Shown: piece by piece, positions 52,280-61,300 of the stretch
Numbering within the stretch: position 1 is the first letter of the stretch
Layout of the letters: every line of letters starts with the position of its first letter
NCBI GenBank assembly: GCA_016458225.1
Contig: JAEMGR010000005.1
Span: 124,001-188,000 of the forward strand
From: Myxococcaceae bacterium JPH2
GTDB lineage: Bacteria; Myxococcota; Myxococcia; Myxococcales; Myxococcaceae
Length of the DNA stretch: 64,000 bases
Direction: 5' to 3'
The notes under the pieces: generated by a model
Seen by the model: the letters and a program-made list of their open reading frames with translations, nothing else
Databases searched by the model: none
Told to the model about the DNA's origin: nothing
Translations under genes and position numbers: made by a program

Positions 52280-53869
52280 ATGTCTCGCTCGTTCGTCGCG
52301 CTGTGCCTCAGTGTGTCCTTTCTCGCATTGGTCGGGTGCAAGAAAGACCCGGCCACTCCGGACTATTGGGAAGAATACCTTGCACGTATCCGACGGGCGG
52401 ATGACCGGGTCCGCCTCATCGAGTCGATGCGCAGCTCGGGCAAGGCCAACGCGACCTTCCTGCCCATGCTGCACGCGCAGCTCGCGGCGGAGCACAAGCC
52501 CGAGGTGAAAGGAGCGCTGGCGCGCGCGCTGGCGGACGTGCACGACGTGTCGTCCGTGGAGCCGCTGAAGGCCGCGCTGGACCCGAGCGCGACGGATGCC
52601 TCCACGCAGTTGGCCAACAAGGAGCTGGTCGCGGCGCTGGGCCGCATCGGGGACCGGGGCGCGGTGCCAGCGCTCATCCCGTTCCTGCGCTCGAAGGACA
52701 ACTACACGCGCATCGAGGCCGTGCAGGTGTTGGGCGCGATGAAGTCGCCCGAGGCGGTGGAGCCGCTCATCCAGCTCGCGACGGACGAGGCCACCGAGCC
52801 GTTCCTCAACCGCAAGGCCATCGAGGCGCTCGGGCAGATTGGCGACGCGCGCGCGGTGCCGGTGCTGCTGCGCATGCTGACGAAGGAGCGCCGGGGCGTG
52901 TCCTTCTACGCGGAGAGCAGCTTCGCGCTGTTCCAGTTGGGCGCGCCCGCCGCGGACGCCCTGCTCCCCGCGCTGGAGGGCAAGGACGTGGAGCTGACGA
53001 GCTGGGCGAAGAACCAGGGCATCAACCCGGCCAGCTACGCGATGAAGGCAGCGCAGGTGCTGGGCGACCTGCGCGACCGCAGGGCGGTGGAGCCGCTGGT
53101 GCGCCAGCTCGGCTACACGCATGCGGATCCGCGCATCCAGGCGATGGTGCGCATGCAGGCGGCGGACGCGCTGGGCCGCATGCGCGCCACCGAGGCCGTA
53201 AAGCCCCTGGCCGCGATGGTCGTCGAGCCCGACCCCACCGTGCGCCGCACCTACGTGCGCGCGCTCACGCTCCTGGGTGGCCGTGACGCCCTGCCCGCGC
53301 TGGAGAAGGCCGCGAGCACCGGGGACTGGTACGCCCGCGAGGTGGCGGTGAAGGGGCTGGCCATGCTCGGGGATGCCCGCGAACGTCCACTGTTGGACAA
53401 ACTCGCCGCGGGCGAGGCCGCGCGCACCACCGCCGAGTGCAAGCAGGCGGAGGAGACGGGCTGCGACAACCCGGCCGCGCTGGGGAAGAAGCGCAGCGAC
53501 GCGCTGGTGGGCTATGCGCAGCTCCTGGAGGCCGGCCAGGCCTGTACCCAGGACGCGGGCTGTTGGACGCAGCGGCTGGAGAAGGCGAACGGCGCGCTGC
53601 TGGAGCGCACCGCGCTGGAGCTGGGTCGCTCGGGCGCCCCGGCGAGCGTGACGCCCCTGGCCTCGCGACTGGGCGAGCACGACACCGAGGTCCGCTCCGC
53701 GGTCATCCAGGCGGTGGACTGGCTGGTGGAGACGCCCGCCACGGCGAAGCAGGCCCGCTCGACGCTGCCCGCGCTGCGCAAGCAGCTGGATGACGAGAAG
53801 GGCAACACGCACCTCGTCGGCGTGAACGAGGACCTGCGCCGGCTCGTGGTCAAGCTCGAGCGGACCTGA
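52280..53869 (+). CDS. HEAT-repeat lipoprotein
   Basis: 529 residues. Signal peptide MSRSFVALCLSVSFLALVGC with lipobox Cys20 followed by KKD (inner/outer sorting unknown in this group). The mature part is made of about a dozen PBS-lyase-type HEAT repeats: GDRGAVPALIPFLRS, AMKSPEAVEPLIQLA, IGDARAVPVLLRMLT, LRDRRAVEPLVRQLG. A Cys-containing insert lies at about 380-440. HEAT arrays form curved binding surfaces; the ligand is unknown. AAGGAG precedes ATG 52280. Its 3' end overlaps the convergent FUSC gene by 20 bp. Confidence 0.85.
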   Translation: MSRSFVALCLSVSFLALVGCKKDPATPDYWEEYLARIRRADDRVRLIESMRSSGKANATFLPMLHAQLAAEHKPEVKGALARALADVHDVSSVEPLKAALDPSATDASTQLANKELVAALGRIGDRGAVPALIPFLRSKDNYTRIEAVQVLGAMKSPEAVEPLIQLATDEATEPFLNRKAIEALGQIGDARAVPVLLRMLTKERRGVSFYAESSFALFQLGAPAADALLPALEGKDVELTSWAKNQGINPASYAMKAAQVLGDLRDRRAVEPLVRQLGYTHADPRIQAMVRMQAADALGRMRATEAVKPLAAMVVEPDPTVRRTYVRALTLLGGRDALPALEKAASTGDWYAREVAVKGLAMLGDARERPLLDKLAAGEAARTTAECKQAEETGCDNPAALGKKRSDALVGYAQLLEAGQACTQDAGCWTQRLEKANGALLERTALELGRSGAPASVTPLASRLGEHDTEVRSAVIQAVDWLVETPATAKQARSTLPALRKQLDDEKGNTHLVGVNEDLRRLVVKLERT

Positions 53870-56009
53870 GGCCCTCGCCCAGCGTCATCAACTCCGGGGG
53901 CACGCGCTCCACGGCGCGGTGCAGAACGCTGAGCTGGCGCACCAGCCGCTCTTCCTGGGTGCGGGACAGCGCGTCCGTGCCCTCGGGCGAGGCGTGGGCG
54001 GGTGGCAGCGGACGGGGCTCGCGGCGGTCCTCCAGCGACTCCGCCAGGTCCTCCAAGGCGCCGCTGGCGTAGCGGGTCAGCGGCGCGAGGTCATTGTCCG
54101 AGTGCCAGTCGCGGCGGGCGGCCAGCGCCGTCACCGCCGCGCCGAACCGCCGCGCGTACGTGAGCAGGGCCATCGCTGGCTCCAATTGCTCGGGCGGCCC
54201 GTGCCATTCCCCCAGGAGCCGCTGGAAGGAGTCCTCCGCGGCCAGCAGCGCCAGCCCCACGCGGCGGCGCGCCTCGCGCAAGCTGACGTCCCCCTGCGAC
54301 GGCCGGGGCGAGGACACCTGTCGCAGGTAGTCCCGGTCCGCGCGCAGCACGCGCGCCACGCGCTCCGGGAAGCGCTGGTGCTCCGGGCTGGGCCACAAGA
54401 GGCGCACGCTCACGAGCGCCAGCGCGCCACCGAACAGCGTGTTGAGCAGCCGCACGCCCGCGAGCCGCCAGTCCCCGGTTTGAATCTCCGCCAGCAGCAC
54501 CAGCGCCGGCGCGAGCAGCACCTGATACGCCGTGAAGTTCATGGGCCGCAGGCTGACGGACACGGCGATGAGGCACACGACGGCGACCAGCAGCCCCACG
54601 CGGTGGTGCACGGTGTACGCGAGCCCCGCCGCCAGCGCGCATCCCACCAGCGTGCCGGCGAGGCGCTGCAGCCCCTTCTGGAGCGTGAGGCCCGAGTACG
54701 GCTGGAGAATCACGATGACGGTGATGGTCACCCAGTACCCGTGATTGAGGCCCAGCCACTCGCACAAACCCGTGGCCACCGCGGCGGTCAATCCCAGGCG
54801 GATGGCGTGCCGGAAGATGACGGACTCGGGCGACAGGTTGTCGCGCAGCGGAGCCAGCCATGAGGGCCCCGCGATGCGCCGGCGGGAGAATGGCAACTCG
54901 CTCCGCTCGGGCAGGGGCTCTCCGCGCGTCAGCCGCGTGCCCACGTCCAGCGCCACGGCGACGTACTCGCGCAGCCGCTCGAGCAGCGCCACGAGGTGCT
55001 GCCCGTGCGCGCGCTCGGACTCCGTCATCGGCCCCAATTCCTCTCGCGCGCGCAGGGCTTGCGCCACCGGCTCCGCGTCCCAGGTCCCGCCCTCTGGCTC
55101 GGGCACGACGCCTTCCTCCAGCACCCCAGCGAGTCGCTGGGCATCCGTCGCGAACGCCGCGAGGGCCCCCTGAGCCTCGGCGCGGATGGAGCGGAAGCGG
55201 GCCTCATGCGGCGCCGCGTCCAGGGCCTCGGCGAAGGCCGTCAGGCGCAGGAACAGGGCATCCGCCGCCTCGAGCAGCACGAGCAGGTGCTCGCCCCGGC
55301 CACTCTGCTCCTGGCTCCGTCGGCGGATGGCGCCCAGCGCCGCTCGCGCGGACTCCATCGCCTGACGGATGGCGGCGCCGCGCCGCGCGGACTCGCGCGT
55401 CCAGGACTGGGGCTTCACGCCCTCCAGGGGCCAGCGGCTGACCTCCTCCGCGTAGCCCGCCAGCTCGCGGTAGCAGCGGGCGATGATGCGACGGATGGGC
55501 AGATAGGGCCGCAGCGGCCACAGCACCAACGCGAGGAACATCGCCCACGCGCCGCCCAGCACGAAGAAGACCGCCTGCGCGAGCGCCCCCTCGAAGCCCC
55601 GCGCGGGCAGCGCCAGCGACACCACGAAGAGGTTGGCCAGGAGGATGCCCACGACGCCCGCGGTGTCGCCGTAGCAGCGGGCGAAGCCGCACGCCGTCAC
55701 CCAACAACACGTGAGCACGACGTCCACCCACAGCGGGCTGGGGATGGCGCTGATGAGGCCACCCAGCGCGCCCAGCAACGTCAGGGTGCCCATGGCCAAG
55801 GCGCGAGAGCGGTAGGGCCCGCCCCGGTCCACCAGCGTCACGAAGAGCCCGGCCATGCCGGACCACGCCGCCGCCGGCCGGTGCAGCAGCGCGGACACCA
55901 GCAGCGGCACCCCGAGCGCCAGCGCGGCCCGGAGCCCCGCCTGCAACGCGGGCCGACCGGCCTCCAGGTGGAACAGGTGCGTGACGTGGCGAGGCAGCAC
56001 GTGGCGCAT
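53850..56009 (-). CDS. FUSC-family (YccS/AaeB-like) inner-membrane protein
   Basis: 719 residues from ATG 56009. Two membrane blocks: about 22-165 (six helices, e.g. AALALGVPLLVSALLH, SGMAGLFVTLVDRGG) and about 400-530 (AIRLGLTAAVATGLCEWLG, YWVTITVIVILQPYSGLTLQ, a fusaric-acid-resistance signature), separated and followed by helical cytoplasmic domains. The architecture is that of YccS/YhfK/AaeB proteins, some of which export aromatic acids. Substrate unknown. Located 10 bp downstream of the alpha/beta-fold gene and thus likely co-transcribed with it. No Shine-Dalgarno at the start. Confidence 0.85.
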   Translation of the reverse strand: MRHVLPRHVTHLFHLEAGRPALQAGLRAALALGVPLLVSALLHRPAAAWSGMAGLFVTLVDRGGPYRSRALAMGTLTLLGALGGLISAIPSPLWVDVVLTCCWVTACGFARCYGDTAGVVGILLANLFVVSLALPARGFEGALAQAVFFVLGGAWAMFLALVLWPLRPYLPIRRIIARCYRELAGYAEEVSRWPLEGVKPQSWTRESARRGAAIRQAMESARAALGAIRRRSQEQSGRGEHLLVLLEAADALFLRLTAFAEALDAAPHEARFRSIRAEAQGALAAFATDAQRLAGVLEEGVVPEPEGGTWDAEPVAQALRAREELGPMTESERAHGQHLVALLERLREYVAVALDVGTRLTRGEPLPERSELPFSRRRIAGPSWLAPLRDNLSPESVIFRHAIRLGLTAAVATGLCEWLGLNHGYWVTITVIVILQPYSGLTLQKGLQRLAGTLVGCALAAGLAYTVHHRVGLLVAVVCLIAVSVSLRPMNFTAYQVLLAPALVLLAEIQTGDWRLAGVRLLNTLFGGALALVSVRLLWPSPEHQRFPERVARVLRADRDYLRQVSSPRPSQGDVSLREARRRVGLALLAAEDSFQRLLGEWHGPPEQLEPAMALLTYARRFGAAVTALAARRDWHSDNDLAPLTRYASGALEDLAESLEDRREPRPLPPAHASPEGTDALSRTQEERLVRQLSVLHRAVERVPPELMTLGEGLRSARA

Positions 56010-56019
56010 GCGCGTCCGC

Positions 56020-56715
56020 TCAGGCCTGCTCACCCGACCACGCGAGGACACCTGGCCCCGCGACGGCGCGGAAACAGTCGTGGAGCCAGGCCCCCGCCAT
56101 GCGCGCCGCGCCCTCCAACGGGAGCTGCTCCTCCAGGAAGCGCGAGAGGCCCGGCAGCGAACGCAGGGCCTTGCGCCCACGCAGCGCCTCGAACGCGTTG
56201 AGGACGACCGCGTGGCCGTCCGCGTCCTCCTGCCCCGCGAGCAGGAGCGTGGGCACCCGCACCTGCGCCAGCGCATCCCCCGCCAGGTCCGGCCGCCCGC
56301 ACAGGGTGACGACCGCCTGCACGCCGAAGGGCTGATAGGTGGACGCCACCAGCACCGCCGCCGCGCCGAGCCCCAGTCCCAGGTAGCCCACCGGCAGCAG
56401 CGACAAGCCCGCGTCGCGCTGGAGCCAATCCCGCGCCACCTCCAGCCGGTGCGCGAGCACCGTCACCGTGGCGTCGTGGCGCAATCTCCAGGCGTCCGCC
56501 TCGGACTCGTCCGCCGTGCGCAACGCCAGCCTCAGCGTGGCCAGTCCCCCGGCATGCAGCGTCCCCGCCACGCGCTCGGGCACTCCCACCGCGCGCCCGT
56601 CCTCCGGCTCGCCCGCGAGCAGGACGAGCCCGGAGGCCCGCTCGGGTACCTGGAGGCGCCCCGACAACAAGCGCCCCGCGACCGCGATCTCCACGCCCCG
56701 CTCGTGCACGCGCAT
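56020..56715 (-). CDS. Alpha/beta-hydrolase fold protein lacking the nucleophilic Ser
   Basis: 231 residues resembling the dienelactone-hydrolase/phosphoribosyltransferase-associated alpha/beta hydrolases. The segment GYLGLGLGAAAVL corresponds to GxFGASTGAAAA of active members, so the nucleophile Ser is Gly. Asp in LLLAGQEDADG and a His further on are still present. Likely a pseudoenzyme or one using another residue. A GAGGAGCGGGG Shine-Dalgarno precedes ATG 56715. The FUSC gene follows after 10 bp. Confidence 0.7.
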   Translation of the reverse strand: MRVHERGVEIAVAGRLLSGRLQVPERASGLVLLAGEPEDGRAVGVPERVAGTLHAGGLATLRLALRTADESEADAWRLRHDATVTVLAHRLEVARDWLQRDAGLSLLPVGYLGLGLGAAAVLVASTYQPFGVQAVVTLCGRPDLAGDALAQVRVPTLLLAGQEDADGHAVVLNAFEALRGRKALRSLPGLSRFLEEQLPLEGAARMAGAWLHDCFRAVAGPGVLAWSGEQA

Positions 56716-56862
56716 CCCCGCTCCTCTCGTGGACGGCCCCGCTCGCTCCCTCGGGAGGACGGTGCCGCCCGAGGGCCTCGGGCAAAGCTGGGTCGTGCGC
56801 GTGGAGCCGGCCAGACGGGGGCTCTCGCCCCGTTCAAAGGCGGGCGAGCGGACAGGCCCGCC

Positions 56863-58236
56863 TCAGCTCGCTTCGCGCTCGGGGCCCAGCTCCTCGTCGT
56901 CCTCGGCGGGCCCGTCCTGGAAGGCGCTGGGGAGCAGGCTGAAGGGCAGCACCTTGGCCAGCGCCGCCAGGAGGAGGATGCCCCCCGGCGCCGCGAAGAT
57001 GGCCAGCGCGGGGATGGCCTTGGCCACGTCGATGAGCTGCGCGCGCATGCGCTGACGCTCGTCCGGGGTGAGCTTCTGGCGGCGCGCCATCTTGGTGAGC
57101 AACACCGCCAGGTCGCCCGTCTCGCGCGCCTCCTGCATGAGCCGGTGGAAGTTCTTCTCCAGCGTCTCCTGCATGCCCGCCATGAGGTCCTCGCCCATGG
57201 CGCCCGCCGCGTCGGACACGGTGAAGACATCCACCAGCGAGCGGTGGCGCGCGTAGAACTCGGCCATCTCCAGCTCCAGCCGGCGCAGCTCCTCCTTGGG
57301 CACGTGGAGCGCGTCGGCCAGTTCGTCGATGAAGAAGCGCTCGCGCCGGGTGCGGCGCCCGTCCACCAGCGCCGCCAGCAGGGTCTGCTCCAGCAGGAAG
57401 TGGCGCACGTCCACGCCCCGCACCCGCCGCACCACGTCCCGCACCCCGCGCTTGCGCTCGAAGGACTGGCGCACCGCCGCCTTCAGCTCGGACTCCATCG
57501 CGTGCGGCAGCCGCAGCCCCTCCACCTGCCGCAAGATGGCTCGCCGCGCGGGCAGCGATGGCTGCCGGTCCACGCACGCCAGCGCCGTGAGCACGTCCAC
57601 CAGCAGCGCCTTCTGCTTCGCCGCGAAGGCGATGCGCCGCCGGGCCATGATGGGCTGCAACCGGCCCCGCGAGAACAGGTCGATGGCCTGCCGGCAGAAG
57701 AGCTGCGCGTCCGCGTACTGCGCGCCGTTGTGCAGCACCAGCCCGTAGACCGGGTCTCCCGCCAACGACGGGGCCCGCTTGTCGAGGGCGCTCTCCACCT
57801 TGCCCGCCAGCCGCTTGGACACCGGCTGCCCCGAGGCCCGCCGCGCGTCGATGTCGCACGCCAGGTCCAGCTCCCCCGAGAGCACCGCGAACAACACGAG
57901 CAGCGGCTCTCGGCCCGTCACCGGGGGGGCGCCCACGAGCCGCGCCACGTCCAGCGCCATCCGCGCCAGGGTGCGCACCACGGCCAGGAAGAGCTGCCCC
58001 GCCATCGCGTCCGGGGACGGGGCTTCGGCGCCCTCGGCCAGGGCGGACTCGGCGGGCGTCCCGTACAAGAGCCCCGAGGCCCGCAGGGTGCGGTGCAGAT
58101 ACGCCCGCGCCTGGGCTCGGCCGGGGCTGGGGAAGCCCTCGGGAGACTCCGGAGCGGGCGCGCGCGCGTGCGCGGAGACCGCCTCATCGAGGAGCACGGT
58201 CAACCAACCCGCCTTGCCGAAGTCCCACGCCGACAC
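56863..58236 (-). CDS. LETM1-like protein with TerB-like middle region
   Basis: 457 residues from GTG 58236; the frame is open to 58359, but those 41 codons (Pro/Gly/Arg-rich) look non-coding. About 10-260 is a helical domain of unknown type. About 290-360 (EQTLLAALVDGRRTRRERFFIDELADALHVPKEELRRLE) looks like a TerB-type helical domain. The C-terminus, RRQKLTPDERQRMRAQLIDVAKAIPALAIFAAPGGILLLAALAKVLPFSLLPSAF, is the LETM1 membrane segment and matrix-domain start, here only about 55 residues. LETM1 is a mitochondrial cation/proton exchanger-related protein; bacterial versions are poorly studied. An inner-membrane ion or proteostasis role is inference. Confidence 0.7.
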   Translation of the reverse strand: MSAWDFGKAGWLTVLLDEAVSAHARAPAPESPEGFPSPGRAQARAYLHRTLRASGLLYGTPAESALAEGAEAPSPDAMAGQLFLAVVRTLARMALDVARLVGAPPVTGREPLLVLFAVLSGELDLACDIDARRASGQPVSKRLAGKVESALDKRAPSLAGDPVYGLVLHNGAQYADAQLFCRQAIDLFSRGRLQPIMARRRIAFAAKQKALLVDVLTALACVDRQPSLPARRAILRQVEGLRLPHAMESELKAAVRQSFERKRGVRDVVRRVRGVDVRHFLLEQTLLAALVDGRRTRRERFFIDELADALHVPKEELRRLELEMAEFYARHRSLVDVFTVSDAAGAMGEDLMAGMQETLEKNFHRLMQEARETGDLAVLLTKMARRQKLTPDERQRMRAQLIDVAKAIPALAIFAAPGGILLLAALAKVLPFSLLPSAFQDGPAEDDEELGPEREAS

Positions 58237-58395
58237 CGGTACACCCCCGGGCCCGCCACGGTTCCCATTTCCCGGCGGGTGGCGGGAGATAACCCAGCCG
58301 CCTCCGCGTTTCCACCCACCTTCCGCTCGATCATCAGGCGGAGAAGCGGGGCCGGACACCCCCGCTTCTGTCCAACGGGGGACCGGCCCTTGGGA

Positions 58396-59262
58396 CTACA
58401 GCGCCGTGGCCTTGCCGACCTCCAGCTCCTGCACCTTGGCCCCGCCACGCAGCTTCTTCAACGCGCCGCGCAGTTCCTCGGGCGTGCCGCTGAGCGCCGG
58501 GAACGTCCCGAAGTGCATGGGCACGATGGTCTGCGCCTTCAAGAGCCGCGCCGCGTGGGCGGCCTCCTGCGGGTCCATGGTGTAGTGCCCGCCAATGGGC
58601 AGCAGCGCGACGTTGGGCTTGAACTCCTCGGCGATGAGCGCCATGGACTCGAACGCCCCGGTGTCCCCCGCGTGGTACAGCGTGGGGCCGTTGTCGATCT
58701 GGATGACGTAGCCCAGGGGCGCTCCCGCGTACTGGGCCGGCGCCTTGGGATCCGCCTGGTAGCTGCTGGAGTGCACCGCCTGCACCAGGTGGATGGTCGC
58801 GTCCTTCACCCGGAACGTGCCGCCAGGGTTGGCGCCCAGGGCCTGGGCCTCGGGCAGGCCCAGCAGGTTCACCAGCTCGAACGAGCCGAACACCTTGGCG
58901 CCCGTCTTCTGCGCCAGGGCCTGCGTCTCGCCCACGTGGTCGAAGTGGCCGTGGGTCACGAGGATGGCGTCCACCGCCTCGGGCCACGGCGCGCCCTGCG
59001 GGGCCTTGGGGTTGGTGAGCCACGGGTCCAGCGCCAGCACCGCGCCGCCCGGGGTGCGCACCACGAACGCCGCGTGGCCCCACCACGTCACCTCCGTCTT
59101 GCCGTGGGTGGCCGCGGGACCCTTCGCGCCCTTCGCCTCCCCGGCGGGCTTGGCCGCCTTGGCCGCCGCCGCGGGCTTCTGCGCCGGAGCGCCCTGGGCC
59201 ATCGCGGTCCCCGACAGGGCCAACACCGCGCCCATCACTGCCGCCTTGAAGTTCGTCCGCAT
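58396..59262 (-). CDS. Periplasmic metallo-beta-lactamase-fold hydrolase (UPF0173-like)
   Basis: 288 residues. A signal peptide ends near AMA at 20-22, then an Ala/Lys-rich linker to about 55. The MBL core has VTWWGHAAFVV at 58-68, THGHFDHVGE at 103-112 with zinc ligands, the GDTGAFESM Asp, and MHFGTFP with the last His. The UPF0173/YtkL-like subgroup has no established substrate. A start 18 codons upstream is possible; ATG 59262 with AGGAG is preferred because it begins the signal peptide. Divergent from the HSP90 gene, 181 bp apart. Confidence 0.88.
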   Translation of the reverse strand: MRTNFKAAVMGAVLALSGTAMAQGAPAQKPAAAAKAAKPAGEAKGAKGPAATHGKTEVTWWGHAAFVVRTPGGAVLALDPWLTNPKAPQGAPWPEAVDAILVTHGHFDHVGETQALAQKTGAKVFGSFELVNLLGLPEAQALGANPGGTFRVKDATIHLVQAVHSSSYQADPKAPAQYAGAPLGYVIQIDNGPTLYHAGDTGAFESMALIAEEFKPNVALLPIGGHYTMDPQEAAHAARLLKAQTIVPMHFGTFPALSGTPEELRGALKKLRGGAKVQELEVGKATAL

Positions 59263-59427
59263 CGCTGTCTGCTCCTGGGTTGGAACGACGAGAAAGGCCG
59301 GCCCGCCGAATACCACTCCCCGGGCGGGACGAGGGGGGCTCGGGCCCCCGGCTGCCTCGGAGCAGACAGATGCCTGGAGCGCCGCCTGGGCTCAAGCTTG
59401 TTTCGACATTCCGTGGGGAGCGCGCGC

Positions 59428-59433
59428 TACGCT
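59428..59433 (+). promoter_or_regulatory. Candidate -10 hexamer of the HSP90-TPR unit
   Basis: TACGCT, 10 nt before the GTG start at 59444, no Shine-Dalgarno. Confidence 0.35.
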
Positions 59434-59443
59434 GCCGCTCCAC

Positions 59444-61300
59444 GTGGACCATCGATTCCAAGTCAGCCTCCGGGGGGTCATCGACCTCCTCTCCCATCAC
59501 CTGTACAGCTCGCCGGGCGTCTACGTGCGGGAGCTGCTCCAGAACGCCACGGACGCCATCCGGGCCCGCCAGCACCTGGAGCCCCAGCACTCCGGCGCCA
59601 TCCGGCTGGAGCTGATGGAGAAGCAGGACGGCGGCGCCACCACCCTCGTCTTCACCGATGACGGCGTGGGTCTGACGGAGGAGGAGGTCCACCGCTTCCT
59701 GGCCACCATCGGCGAGTCCTCCAAGCGCGAGGCCCTGGAGGCCCGGCGCAACGACTTCATCGGCCAGTTCGGCATCGGCCTCTTGTCGTGCTTCATGGTG
59801 TGCGACGAGCTGCTCGTGGTGACGCGCTCGGCGCGAGGCGCGGGCCCGACGCTGGAGTGGCGAGGCCGCCACGACGGCACCTACGACGTCCGCCCCGCCG
59901 CGCACCCGCTGGAGCACCCGGGCACCCAGGTGTTCCTCACGGCCCGCGCGGACATGGCCGAGTGGTTCACCCCCGAGCGCGTGCGCAGCCTCGTCCTGCA
60001 CTACGGCGGGCTCCTGCCCTTCCCCATCCACCTGACGGCGGGAGGGCAGACCGAGCACCTCAACCCGGACGGCGCTCCCTGGAACGCGAGCTACGAGTCC
60101 CCCTCGGAGCGGCGCAAGGCCCTGCTCGACTATGGGCGGCAGGTCTTCGACATGGACTTCCTGGACTACATCCCGCTGCGGGCCACGTCCGGAGACGTGC
60201 AGGGCGTGGCCTTCGTGCTCCCGGCCTCGCCGCACTTCAACGCGAAGCAGAAGCACCGCGTGTACCTCAAGTCGATGCTCCTGTCGGAGAGCGCGGACAA
60301 CCTGCTGCCGGACTGGGCCTTCTTCGTGAAGTGCGTGGTGAACGCCAACGCGCTGCGGCCCACCGCCAGCCGCGAGTCCTTCTACGAGGACGCGGTGCTG
60401 GAGCGAGCGCGGACCTCGCTGGGCGTCGCGCTGCGGCGCTACCTGATGGACCTGGCCCGCGAGGAGCCTCGCGCGCTCCAGCGCCTCATCGCGCTGCACG
60501 GCCTGTCCATGAAGTCCCTCGCATTGGATGACGACGACTTCTTCCGGCTCGTCATCGACTGGCTCCCCTTCGAGACCTCGCTGGGGATGATGACGCTGGG
60601 GGACTACCGCCGCGCGTATCCCCTGGTCCGCTACACCCCCACGCTGGACGGCTTCCGGCAGGTGGCGCGCGTGGCGGCGGCCCAGGGCCTGTGCATCATC
60701 AACGCGGCCTATACCCACGACACCGCCCTCCTGGAGCGGCTGCCCCAGCTGTTCCCCGAGGTCCGCGCGGAGCCCTTCTCCTCGGCGGAGCTGCCCCAGA
60801 GCTTCGAGGAACTGACCGACGACGAGCGGCACGCGGTCCGCTCGCTGGTGCGCGTGGCAGAGCGGGCCCTGTTCCCCTTCCGCTGCGGCGTGGAGGTGCG
60901 GAAGTTCCTCCCCGCGGAGGTGCCCACGCTCTACAGCACGGACGAGGAAGGGGCCTTCCGCCGGGAAGCGGAGCGAGCGCGAGAGGGAGCGGACGACCTG
61001 TACGCCGGCGTCGTGGCGGGCGTGCTGGAGGGTGAGCAGGGCCAGCAGCACGCGCGGCTGTGCTTCAACTACCTGAACCCCGTGGTACGGCGCATGGCGC
61101 GGGTGCCGGACCGGGAGGTGATGAAGCTCTCAGTGGAGATGCTCTACGTCCAGTCGCTGCTCTTGGGACAGCACCCGCTGAGCGCGCGGGAGATGACGCT
61201 GCTCAACCAGGGGCTGCTGGGGCTCATCGACGCGCGGCTCGGGGATGACGACGAAGGGCCGGAGTCCGATGGCGGCCCGGGCTCGCGGGAGGTGCACTGA
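59444..61300 (+). CDS. HSP90-family chaperone (HtpG-like)
   Basis: 618 residues from GTG 59444, which begins the family start DHRFQVSLRGVIDLL. The frame is open back to 58793 but overlaps the opposite MBL gene. The GHKL ATPase site is intact: ELLQNATDAIR at 30-40, DDGVG at 72-76, GQFGIGLLSCFMV at 107-119. The middle domain has MDFLDYIPLRATSGDVQGVAF and RVYLKSMLLSESADNLLPDW and NANALRPTASRESFYED. The C-terminal part diverges from HtpG. Its stop overlaps the ATG of a TPR protein by one base. Eukaryotic HSP90 works with TPR co-chaperones; a bacterial pair like this is therefore notable. No MEEVD-like C-terminus is present. The HtpG of E. coli has a different gene neighbourhood. Confidence 0.87.
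   Translation: MDHRFQVSLRGVIDLLSHHLYSSPGVYVRELLQNATDAIRARQHLEPQHSGAIRLELMEKQDGGATTLVFTDDGVGLTEEEVHRFLATIGESSKREALEARRNDFIGQFGIGLLSCFMVCDELLVVTRSARGAGPTLEWRGRHDGTYDVRPAAHPLEHPGTQVFLTARADMAEWFTPERVRSLVLHYGGLLPFPIHLTAGGQTEHLNPDGAPWNASYESPSERRKALLDYGRQVFDMDFLDYIPLRATSGDVQGVAFVLPASPHFNAKQKHRVYLKSMLLSESADNLLPDWAFFVKCVVNANALRPTASRESFYEDAVLERARTSLGVALRRYLMDLAREEPRALQRLIALHGLSMKSLALDDDDFFRLVIDWLPFETSLGMMTLGDYRRAYPLVRYTPTLDGFRQVARVAAAQGLCIINAAYTHDTALLERLPQLFPEVRAEPFSSAELPQSFEELTDDERHAVRSLVRVAERALFPFRCGVEVRKFLPAEVPTLYSTDEEGAFRREAERAREGADDLYAGVVAGVLEGEQGQQHARLCFNYLNPVVRRMARVPDREVMKLSVEMLYVQSLLLGQHPLSAREMTLLNQGLLGLIDARLGDDDEGPESDGGPGSREVH

Noticed and set aside
55855-59661. 1268-codon plus-strand open frame
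   Set aside because: Crosses the antisense of four clearly recognised minus-strand genes; high third-position GC removes stops from the opposite frame.
58334-61051. 905-codon minus-strand open frame
   Set aside because: Lies antisense to the HSP90 and MBL genes; its translation is Leu/His/Arg-rich with no motifs, a typical shadow of high-GC coding DNA.
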